A stretch of 6,236 bases of DNA from Candidatus Bathyarchaeota archaeon. Its GTDB lineage: Archaea > Thermoproteota > Bathyarchaeia > RBG-16-48-13 > GCA-020355125. The translations under genes and the position numbers were made by a program. The stretch's first letter is position 1. Each line of letters opens with the position of its first letter. The notes under the pieces were generated by a model. The model did not search any database. It saw only the letters and a list, made by a program, of their open reading frames with translations, and was not told the DNA's origin. Positions 1-5,744 of this stretch are shown here, in pieces. The stretch is taken from contig JAOZHK010000265.1 in NCBI GenBank assembly GCA_026014905.1, positions 1-6,236 of the forward strand, in the 5' to 3' direction.

Positions 1-846
1 GATGACATATCCTGCCCCGATTTTTTCAAGCTCGGAGAGAAATATGTGCTTCTTTGTATAAGTCATAAAAGAGGATGCAGATATTATCTCGGTGACTGGA
101 TAAATGAACATTATTACCCTAAGTTTCATGGTTGGATGAATTGGCCTGGGGGAAGTCTGTTTGCTCCCGAAAGCTTTCTGGACAACAAAGGACGGCGTAT
201 CTTTTGGGCATGGGTTACCGATCTCCGAAACCTAGAAAGGACACGAGCTGTTGGCTGGTCTGGAACTCTAAGCCTCCCTAGAGAATTGACGCTTAGAGAT
301 GGTGTTTTACATATTCACCCAGTCGCCGAACTTCACAACTTGAGAATGCATCATCAAAGAATTGAGGGACGTGAAATGACAGCAGGAGAAAGGATCACTT
401 CTGCGGAAATTCAAGGAGACTGTCTTGAGCTGGCTATACAAGTGGATCCTAAAAAAGCTGAAACATTCATCGTGACCGTCTGCGCGTCTCCTGATGGCAG
501 AGAGAAAACGGATATTGAGGTGAACTTCCGTAAACACTCCATTAAAATCGATCTGAGGCATTCGACCCTCGATCCGGACATAAGATATTCAGAGTTCAGG
601 CGAGGTGGAAATACTGTGACAGCGCAAATCGCTCCCTTTTCCCGTTTCGTTGATGAACTCTTGAATTTACAGATCTATATTGATCGCTCCATTTTAGAAG
701 TGTTTGTAAATGGAAGACAATGCGTTACTCAGCGAATCTACCCTATACTAGAAGAAAGTAGAGGTATTTCGCTATCATGTGCTGGCGGGAATGTGAAGTT
801 GATCCACTGTGATGCCTGGGAAATGGCTGCGACGAACCCCTACTAA
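1..846 (+). CDS. GH32-like glycoside hydrolase (levanase/invertase family), 5'-truncated by window edge
   Basis: The frame is open from base 1 to the TAA at 844-846 (281 codons), so the true start lies upstream; the GTG at 46 is only an internal valine. The first residues, DDISCPDFFKLG, match the GH32 segment normally written ECPDFF. Next come an LLCISH..GCRYYLGDW strand, a GW-type strand (RRIFWAWVTD, about residues 65-74) and the linker LSLPRELTL (about 90-98) leading into the C-terminal beta-sandwich. The sandwich carries the typical IYIDRSILEVFVNG strand (about 225-238) followed by the RIYP turn. GH32 enzymes hydrolyse beta-fructosyl bonds in sucrose, levan or inulin with an Asp nucleophile (here outside the window) and the Glu of the EC motif as acid/base. 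In this protein that Glu is Ser (codon 10-12). The family assignment is firm, but fructosidase activity is doubtful. Whether a signal peptide exists cannot be seen. The gene converges on the deaminase gene downstream. Confidence 0.88.
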   Translation, partial: DDISCPDFFKLGEKYVLLCISHKRGCRYYLGDWINEHYYPKFHGWMNWPGGSLFAPESFLDNKGRRIFWAWVTDLRNLERTRAVGWSGTLSLPRELTLRDGVLHIHPVAELHNLRMHHQRIEGREMTAGERITSAEIQGDCLELAIQVDPKKAETFIVTVCASPDGREKTDIEVNFRKHSIKIDLRHSTLDPDIRYSEFRRGGNTVTAQIAPFSRFVDELLNLQIYIDRSILEVFVNGRQCVTQRIYPILEESRGISLSCAGGNVKLIHCDAWEMAATNPY

Positions 847-874
847 AGAACTTGCCCCGAACTAGACATGTGAA

Positions 875-1351
875 TCATTGATTATCATACTTCATGATTT
901 CTGCGCTCATGACCTTCAATTCAACACCAGATTGTTTGAAAAGCTCTAATGTGTCTTTTTCAGCATGATATCTCCTCTCACAGATTACTCTCCGAATACC
1001 CGCGTTAATTATCATCATAGCACATCTGCGACAAGGCGTCATCTTACAATAGAGGGTGGCACCATCGAGAGGAATACCAAATTTAGCAGCTTGGATGATC
1101 GCGTTCTGTTCTGCATGTAACGTGCGTACACAATGTTGACTGACATTGCCTTCCTCGTCAAAGACCTTTCGTAAATCATGTCCAACTTCGTCACAATGCG
1201 GAAGCCCCGCAGGTGATCCAACATACCCCGTGGTCATGATCATCTTGTCCTTGACTATTACACAACCCGTCCGCCCGCGATTACACGTCGCTCGTTTCGA
1301 AACAGACTCGCATAAATCAAGAAAATATCTATCCCAATCCGGTCTTGTCAT
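875..1351 (-). CDS. dCMP/cytidine deaminase-family protein (ComEB-like)
   Basis: A 158-residue protein of normal length for bacterial dCMP deaminases, which convert dCMP to dUMP for thymidylate synthesis in the cytosol. The zinc signature is complete: H79-A-E81 (zinc His and catalytic Glu) and T-P-C107-R-R-C110 (zinc cysteines). The N-terminal strand ATCNRGRTGCVIVKD (21-35) and the TTGYVGSPAGLPHCDE segment (40-55) place it in the dCMP-deaminase/ComEB branch rather than with short cytidine deaminases. The usual Asn of GYNG is Val44 here, which may alter sugar or phosphate contacts, so the exact nucleotide substrate is open. The ATG at 1351 is chosen because it begins MTRPDWDRYF, a standard family N-terminus; no strong Shine-Dalgarno precedes it. 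It is a single gene transcribed leftward, divergent from the corrinoid operon and convergent with the GH32-like gene. T4-type allosteric control by dCTP cannot be judged from the sequence. Confidence 0.88.
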   Translation of the reverse strand: MTRPDWDRYFLDLCESVSKRATCNRGRTGCVIVKDKMIMTTGYVGSPAGLPHCDEVGHDLRKVFDEEGNVSQHCVRTLHAEQNAIIQAAKFGIPLDGATLYCKMTPCRRCAMMIINAGIRRVICERRYHAEKDTLELFKQSGVELKVMSAEIMKYDNQ

Positions 1352-1412
1352 AACTTACACATTGCAGTATTCGTCTATATATAATACTACTGATCCGTAC
1401 ATGGCGTACAAG

Positions 1413-1432
1413 CGTCGCGTATCACGCAGACG
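1413..1432. repeat. Imperfect inverted repeat / hairpin in divergent regulatory gap
   Basis: CGTC-GCGT (1413-1420), loop ATC, then ACGC (1424-1427), a bulged A (1428) and GACG (1429-1432) give an 8-bp GC-rich stem interrupted by one bulged base. No U-tract follows it on either strand, so it does not look like an intrinsic terminator. From its place between divergent genes it could be an operator for a dimeric regulator, or a structured 5' leader of the corrinoid operon. The function is inferred from position only. Confidence 0.4.
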
Positions 1433-1488
1433 ATCAATACATGTTTTTTATATATCTTCCATTTGTAATTATGAAAGTAGGATATTGT

Positions 1489-1494
1489 AAAGGA
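1489..1494 (+). promoter_or_regulatory. Ribosome binding site supporting a TTG start for the corrinoid gene
   Basis: AAAGGA ends 9 nt before the TTG at 1504. It decides the start: the in-frame ATGs at 1441 and 1471 have no purine-rich Shine-Dalgarno upstream, and the extra residues they would add are unlike the family's N-terminus. The ATG at 1496 just behind the motif is out of frame. Confidence 0.6.
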
Positions 1495-1503
1495 AATGAT
1501 TGT

Positions 1504-2136
1504 TTGTCTCTCGACAATTTAGCAAATGCGGTCTGTGACGCGGATATAGACAGAACACTGAAGCTTTGTAACGATCTTTTGAACGAGGAAATCACCCCTA
1601 ACACCATATTAGTAGATGGGTTGACAAAAGGCTTAACATTGTTAGGGAAATTATGGGAAGAAGGGGACGCATTTCTAGCTGATGTTTTGTGTGCAATCGA
1701 TGCGTTTTACGAAGGACTAGCCATTATTGAACCACATCTTAAGGGTGATAAATCTGTACCTCTTGGTACAATCATCATTGGCACAGTGGCGGGGGATATT
1801 CACTCGGTTGGTAAAAACATTGTGGCCACGCTTTTCATGCTTAATGGGTTTGAAGTGAAAGATCTTGGAGAGGACGTATCCCCCGAACAATTCGTAAAAG
1901 CCATTCAGGCTGAACACGTCGATATTCTAGCCCTATCCTGTCTAGTTTCCACATCGTTACCAGCGATGACAGCAACCATTCAACGCCTCCAAGAACAAGG
2001 CCTACGAAAGGACATCAAAGTAATGGTTGGTGGCCCACCGGTAACCCCCGAATTCGTGGATAAGATTGGAGCTGATCTTTATGCACAAGATGCCTTCGAA
2101 GCCTTTAAAGTTGCGAAGGGAGCATTAACCTCATGA
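1504..2136 (+). CDS. Corrinoid (cobalamin-binding) methyltransferase partner protein, MtbC/MttC-like
   Basis: A 210-residue two-domain corrinoid protein that carries a methyl group on the cobalt of a B12 cofactor between two methyltransferases. The N-terminal helical cap (about residues 1-80) shows GLTKGLTLLGKLWEEGDAFLADVL, typical of the B12-binding-2 domain. The Rossmann B12 domain follows, with the base-off ligand motif D98-I-H100-S-V-G103, the SCL segment around residue 145 and the GG pair at 176-177. Starting at TTG 1504 gives MSLDNLANAV, the usual family opening, and the usual length of about 210 aa. Starting at ATG 1441 would add 21 residues (MFFIYLPFVI...) with no ribosome site; ATG 1471 would add 11. 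Its stop overlaps the methyltransferase start by ATGA (2133-2136), so the two are probably translationally coupled and functional partners. Substrate specificity normally lies in a third, absent component, so the methyl donor is unknown. Confidence 0.88.
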   Translation: MSLDNLANAVCDADIDRTLKLCNDLLNEEITPNTILVDGLTKGLTLLGKLWEEGDAFLADVLCAIDAFYEGLAIIEPHLKGDKSVPLGTIIIGTVAGDIHSVGKNIVATLFMLNGFEVKDLGEDVSPEQFVKAIQAEHVDILALSCLVSTSLPAMTATIQRLQEQGLRKDIKVMVGGPPVTPEFVDKIGADLYAQDAFEAFKVAKGALTS

Positions 2137-3374
2137 CTCCTCGTGAACGATTTTATCGTGTTACCTCACACCCCCCAAAATGGCCAGATAAAATTTGCAA
2201 CGAGTTTGTAGGCTTTCGAACGGCATGTATTCTCGATGAAGAGCCCTATGGGCTGAAAGCTGTTGCGGACTATATTGGCGTTCCAGACTATGCAGATCCA
2301 GCCCCGGATCCAGTGTTCGGGTATACTGAGGTGGATGATCGAATTTTAGAGAAATTCAATACCGATTTCCGCTATGTGCCAAACAGATTATTATCGTCAC
2401 TTCCCCATGAAACAAGTTTAAGAGGACAGATTGAAACGCTTCCGAATGGCTATTTTCGAGGATTTTATGGGACATTATGGAAACCCGCGTATGGGACAAG
2501 TCGATCATATGACACTCGACCTGGTGTTCCTCGATTGCACCTTGCCCCTGATGCTGAACAACCTGGATCCCAGCTTAAGACATTACAAGATATTGAAGAC
2601 TATCCTTACTGGCCAGATACAGAGAGCACAAAGGCTCGTCAAATCATGGAATCAAATGCGCGACAAGCAGCTAAACTTGCGAAACGGCTCCATGAAACCA
2701 CTGATTATGCCATAGTTGGCGGAGCAGCGTCATATTCGTCTGAGCGACATCATTTTGTTCGTGGTTTTACTCAATGGTTCAAAGACATGAAAAAGAATCC
2801 CGAATTTTATCACGCGTTTGCTGCTAAAATGTTACAAATTGGAATGGATACGAATGAAATCATGCTGAACGCTATTGGTGATTACATTGATCGAGTGCAT
2901 GCTGGCCCAGGAGACATGGGGTTTCAACAGGGACCTATGATCTCTCTCGAGCATTTCCGGGAATTTTGTGTTCCATACCAAGAGAAAGCGATTGCTCAGA
3001 TAAAAAAATTCACAAAAGCCCGAATCTACGCACATATGTGTGGATCAATCCACCTGTATCTTGGTGACCTTGCTGCCATGGGGATTGATATGGTAGGTCA
3101 ACAAATCAATCCTAACACATACCACATGGAGCCTGAAAGACTACACCGGGATTTTGGTGATATCATTACGTTTTGGGGAGGCCTCGACACCCAAATCGTT
3201 CTCGTTAGCTATAATAAAGAAATGATCCGAGATTGGGTACAAAGAGTCATCTATGCGCTTGCCCCAGGACATGTTGTGGCGTCTAATCACTCCATCGGAC
3301 CGGATGCGGCACCTGAAAATATCTGGTTTGCCCATGAATGTATCGAAGAATTCAGCAAACTTGTTTATGGGTAG
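2133..3374 (+). CDS. Uroporphyrinogen decarboxylase-family (MtaA/MtbA-like) corrinoid methyltransferase
   Basis: A 413-residue UroD-fold TIM-barrel protein. It opens with MTPRERFYRV, the standard start of UroD-like methyltransferases. A GDMGFQQGPMIS segment (260-271) follows, then the zinc/thiol-activation motif H301-M-C303 (YAHMCGSI). The C-terminal part reads HVVASNHSIGPDAAPEN (380-396). Known relatives (MtaA, MtbA) bind zinc through His-X-Cys plus a distal Cys and move methyl groups from methyl-corrinoid to a thiol such as coenzyme M. Here the distal position reads N385-H386, so any third ligand would be His or Asn. True haem-pathway UroD is unlikely because the gene is fused by ATGA overlap to a corrinoid gene and carries the HxC motif. 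A strong Shine-Dalgarno (GAAGGGAG, 2115-2122) lies 10 nt before the ATG. The stop is a tandem TAG-TAA (3372-3377). The methyl acceptor is unknown; possibilities are a thiol or tetrahydrofolate through another protein. Confidence 0.85.
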   Translation: MTPRERFYRVTSHPPKWPDKICNEFVGFRTACILDEEPYGLKAVADYIGVPDYADPAPDPVFGYTEVDDRILEKFNTDFRYVPNRLLSSLPHETSLRGQIETLPNGYFRGFYGTLWKPAYGTSRSYDTRPGVPRLHLAPDAEQPGSQLKTLQDIEDYPYWPDTESTKARQIMESNARQAAKLAKRLHETTDYAIVGGAASYSSERHHFVRGFTQWFKDMKKNPEFYHAFAAKMLQIGMDTNEIMLNAIGDYIDRVHAGPGDMGFQQGPMISLEHFREFCVPYQEKAIAQIKKFTKARIYAHMCGSIHLYLGDLAAMGIDMVGQQINPNTYHMEPERLHRDFGDIITFWGGLDTQIVLVSYNKEMIRDWVQRVIYALAPGHVVASNHSIGPDAAPENIWFAHECIEEFSKLVYG

Positions 3375-3404
3375 TAACGCTTGAATAGTTAATCCTGGAG
3401 TTGG

Positions 3405-4316
3405 CTAGTGAGCTTTCTTTGCTGCTTTGACGTATTCTATTCGTACCTTTGCTGCTACAGTTCCAGCAAGGTGGTAACCGACCGATATTTCACCTACCAT
3501 AGTCAGGAGGCTGAGTGCATCCCAACGAGGCACATGAAACTCTTCTTCCATCCAGAAGATAAGATCAGAATAGGCTTGTGCTACTGAGCGTTCCATGGGT
3601 CTACCTGCAGCGATACACATGATTTCATTTGGTGATCGGATGCGCGGGCGAGGAATAGTCTTCCCTTTGAGCAGATCGATTGTTATGGTGACAGTGGCAG
3701 GCATTTCGAGAGCAGTGCCACATAACTCTCCATGCCCCTGGGTTGCATGAGCATCGCCCAGATGAAGAAGTGCTCCCATAACATATACTGGAAGATAAAT
3801 CGTATTACCTTCCGTAACCTCTTTAATATCCAAATTACCGCCGTAATCTCCAGCAGGACCGGTTGTCGGGGCACCACAGTCTGGCGCACACCCGATGGTG
3901 CCGATCATTGGTTTGTACGGTAGGGAGACTGTCGGACTCCACCACACGTGGCTGTCGCGAACAGGGCACACGCGCGTGTTAATGGGGATATCTACTCCGA
4001 GGAACTCTCCGAGACCTCGGCGCGCGTAGGTCATATCAGTCGCTGCCTGGCTGATTCGTGCTTCAATCTTGTTAATATGGACAACCAAAGTATCACCTTT
4101 TTCAGCACCATTGACATAGATCGGGCCTGATTGTGGATTACCGTGTGGTTTTTTCTTGAGATCTCGATGATCCCCTTCCTTGCGGACGAGGCCGTTAAAG
4201 GTGTCTTCCGTCTCGACCTTGATGGTTTCACCGGGATTGATAGTTAAGGCAGGGAGGTTGTGTCGGTTGATCTCGTAATAGAGTTTTCCGAGTTTGAGCT
4301 CTTTCAATAAAGTCAT
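3405..4316 (-). CDS. Acetamidase/formamidase (FmdA/AmdA) family protein
   Basis: A 303-residue protein of full family length that would hydrolyse a short amide such as formamide or acetamide to ammonia and the acid, as a cytosolic metal-dependent enzyme. The family landmarks appear in order: GPIYVNGAEKGDTL (64-77), PMIGTIGCAPDCG (136-148), DYGGNLD (157-163), and the active-site block GDAHATQGHGELCGTALE (187-204). The block usually reads GDGE where GHGE is seen. The ATG at 4316 is supported by AAGG with an 8-nt spacer and by the family-like opening (YYEINRHNLPALTINPGE). It is transcribed in the same direction as the enolase-like and glycerate kinase genes but lies 144 bp downstream, so it probably has its own promoter. 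It ends 30 bp from the convergent methyltransferase gene, with no clear terminator between them. The precise amide cannot be inferred; some family members have other substrates. Confidence 0.88.
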   Translation of the reverse strand: MTLLKELKLGKLYYEINRHNLPALTINPGETIKVETEDTFNGLVRKEGDHRDLKKKPHGNPQSGPIYVNGAEKGDTLVVHINKIEARISQAATDMTYARRGLGEFLGVDIPINTRVCPVRDSHVWWSPTVSLPYKPMIGTIGCAPDCGAPTTGPAGDYGGNLDIKEVTEGNTIYLPVYVMGALLHLGDAHATQGHGELCGTALEMPATVTITIDLLKGKTIPRPRIRSPNEIMCIAAGRPMERSVAQAYSDLIFWMEEEFHVPRWDALSLLTMVGEISVGYHLAGTVAAKVRIEYVKAAKKAH

Positions 4317-4403
4317 GAAGCTAACCTTGAGATGTATTATTGATTGTATAGAGAGTTCAGGTTAATTATTAAAATAATATGCACGGACGGATAGAAGATG
4401 AAA
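4317..4403 (-). promoter_or_regulatory. AT-rich upstream region of the acetamidase gene, candidate promoter
   Basis: Read leftward, this stretch holds an AT-rich block (about 4362-4380), then TACAAT (4343-4348 on the plus strand as ATTGTA) as a possible -10, and AAGG before the ATG. The -35 position is occupied by TAATAA, a poor match. TTAAT-T-ATTAA (4362-4372) is an 11-bp inverted repeat placed where an operator could overlap the -35. The evidence is weak and organism-dependent. Confidence 0.25.
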
Positions 4404-4447
4404 ACGCGCGCGTAGAGAGACGTTGTCTCGCTCTTCAGCTCGCGAGC
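4404..4447. repeat. Cluster of palindromes after the enolase-like gene (possible terminator)
   Basis: Three self-complementary elements lie within 44 bp, starting 13 bp past the enolase-like stop. They are the perfect 10-bp palindrome GCTCGCGAGC (4438-4447), the hairpin GAGAC-GTT-GTCTC (4417-4429, extendable by three pairs across a 2-nt bulge to 4414-4434), and the perfect 10-bp palindrome ACGCGCGCGT (4404-4413). On the transcribed (minus) strand a short TTTT follows the last one (4401-4404). The arrangement fits weak termination or mRNA 3'-end protection for the glycerate kinase-enolase unit. The T-run is about 10 nt from the hairpin, which is not the canonical layout. Confidence 0.4.
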
Positions 4448-4460
4448 AGTGAACTCGTTG

Positions 4461-5738
4461 TTATTTCTTAAAGATAAGTGCCTCTATTCCAAGAAATTTT
4501 GCTGAAGTGTCGAGCTCGTCTTCTATCGCTAAATATCTATTGAGTAAGGGAGTGCCATAACTAGCTGACTTGGTCTGTCCAGTATTGAAGCCAACGGCAT
4601 AATCGGCTAATGATCCATCTACTCCTGATCCTCGGCTTGCTCCCGGAAGAATTCGGTACCCGTTTCTGTAGGCTAATTGAATCATATCGAAGGCCTCAGT
4701 TATGGTACCAATCTGGGGGACTTTTAGCACGATAGAATTTGCAGAGTTGAGTTCGATTCCCTGTTGGAGGCGATGTGGGTTTGTCGCATATAGATCGTCC
4801 CCTGTGATTTGAATGCCCAGCTTTCTAACCAAGATAGCGTGACCTGTAAAATCCTCATCATCAAGCGGGTCCTCTAAATCTGTGATAGGGTATGTCATAC
4901 ACCAATCATGGTATAAGTCTATCAGATCTTCTCGCGTTTTGTCCTCTCGTGAAAACAAGCCCACAAACCGATCGTTCTCCTTAAAGCATCCAGCGGCGAC
5001 ATCGATGTGGATGCCCACCTTATTCTTAAACCCTAGCTCGTTTATCGATTCCGTCATGACGTCCAAGATCTCGGCATCATGGGTAATGACTCCCGTTAAA
5101 TCGTGATTCCGGCTGGGACCAAGGTTGAATTTGTTGGTACTAAGAACTTTGTATTTGTGCGAGAGCTGCCACCCCATGTATAGTGCTTCCGAAAACGAGT
5201 TGGCACCATAACTCATAAACTCAAAAACCGGTTTCCCCCCACCTCTTGCACCTCCCCCATAGCGCCTACTACCACCAGCTCTCACATTGGTCATAGGAAT
5301 AGGTAATACACACGCGTTAACACCACCGATATAGCGGTATAACGGTAGTCTGAGACTTTTCGCAGCAGCTTTAAGCACTGCAGCGGAAACACTTGCTGTC
5401 GCATTAGCTCCCAATCGCGTTTTATTAGGTGTTCCATCGAGCTGAAGCATAATAGCGTCGATCTCTCGCTGCATCGTCACATCGATGCCCTTTAATGCTG
5501 GAGCTATGACTGTGTTGACGTTGCGGACTGCTGTGAGAACGCCTCGCCCATGATATCTCTCGCCACCATCATAAACAAACCTGGCTTCATATTCACCAAC
5601 GGAACTTCCTGCTGCAGCGACTGCTATTCCTTTTGATCCATCTTCTGTAAGGACGGTGGACTCCACGGCGGGAAAGGCGTCTCGACTAGTTATTTCTCTC
5701 GCCCACACTGCTTTGACCTTTGAGGACATTTCTCTCAT
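4461..5738 (-). CDS. Divergent enolase homologue with altered active site (function uncertain)
   Basis: A full-length (425 aa) enolase homologue: N-terminal capping domain (about 1-140; AREI, AAAGSSVGEYEA, LDGTPNKTRLGANA) and a TIM barrel. By comparison with yeast enolase it keeps the three Mg ligands (D246, E289, D314 for yeast D246, E295, D320), the catalytic-base Lys (K339 for K345), the second Lys (K390 for K396), E173 (for E168) and the flexible-loop Ser46. It lacks the GDEGG loop with Glu211 (here FNLGPSRNH, 204-212). His159 is replaced by Arg158 in a Gly/Arg-rich loop (155-169). His373 of SHRSGE is replaced in LPGASRGSG (364-372). The signature NQIGT reads PQIGT. Normal 2-phosphoglycerate dehydration is therefore doubtful; a re-purposed enolase-superfamily reaction starting with proton abstraction is plausible. 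It starts 6 nt after the glycerate kinase stop with no clear Shine-Dalgarno, suggesting translational coupling. Met4 (5729) is an alternative start giving MSSKVKAVWARE, closer to the usual enolase N-terminus. Confidence 0.85.
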   Translation of the reverse strand: MREMSSKVKAVWAREITSRDAFPAVESTVLTEDGSKGIAVAAAGSSVGEYEARFVYDGGERYHGRGVLTAVRNVNTVIAPALKGIDVTMQREIDAIMLQLDGTPNKTRLGANATASVSAAVLKAAAKSLRLPLYRYIGGVNACVLPIPMTNVRAGGSRRYGGGARGGGKPVFEFMSYGANSFSEALYMGWQLSHKYKVLSTNKFNLGPSRNHDLTGVITHDAEILDVMTESINELGFKNKVGIHIDVAAGCFKENDRFVGLFSREDKTREDLIDLYHDWCMTYPITDLEDPLDDEDFTGHAILVRKLGIQITGDDLYATNPHRLQQGIELNSANSIVLKVPQIGTITEAFDMIQLAYRNGYRILPGASRGSGVDGSLADYAVGFNTGQTKSASYGTPLLNRYLAIEDELDTSAKFLGIEALIFKK

Positions 5739-5744
5739 GAGGCA

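Larger units (their letters stand above)
1352..1503. promoter_or_regulatory. Divergent intergenic region between deaminase and corrinoid operon
   Basis: This 152-bp gap must hold the start signals for both the leftward deaminase gene and the rightward corrinoid/methyltransferase operon. It contains a perfect TATAAT at 1380-1385 inside an alternating TA tract (1376-1386), but no good -35 hexamer at 16-18 nt on either strand, so promoter strand and position are uncertain. GTAC occurs twice (1397-1400 and 1406-1409), and an imperfect hairpin lies at 1413-1432. A second AT-rich tract (TTTTTTATATAT, 1444-1455) is closer to the corrinoid gene. No cobalamin riboswitch is evident: the interval is too short and I find no B12-box-like sequence. 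Confidence 0.5.

Noticed and set aside
847..874. Terminator between the convergent GH32-like and deaminase genes
   Set aside because: The 28-bp gap has no convincing stem-loop followed by a T-tract on either strand.
1146..1490. Plus-strand open frame (114 codons) across the deaminase N-terminus and divergent gap
   Set aside because: It is antisense to a clearly coding gene with intact zinc motifs, has no ribosome site or recognisable domain, and is a low-complexity Ser/Arg-rich translation.
1352..1503. Cobalamin riboswitch upstream of the corrinoid gene
   Set aside because: The gap is only 152 bp, and neither a B12-box-like sequence nor the multi-stem architecture is visible; only one short stem is present.
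2431..2715. Out-of-frame 94-codon open frame inside the methyltransferase gene
   Set aside because: It is a shadow of the UroD-like reading frame, with no family features.
2133..3374. Haem-pathway uroporphyrinogen decarboxylase (HemE)
   Set aside because: The HxC zinc motif, 413-aa length and overlap with a corrinoid gene fit the methyltransferase branch rather than HemE.
3375..3404. Bidirectional terminator between the convergent methyltransferase and acetamidase genes
   Set aside because: The 30 bp show no GC-rich inverted repeat or T-run.
4461..5738. Pseudogene or frameshifted canonical enolase
   Set aside because: The frame is uninterrupted over the full family length, and the substitutions are confined to active-site loops while metal ligands and the fold core remain, which is unlike random decay.
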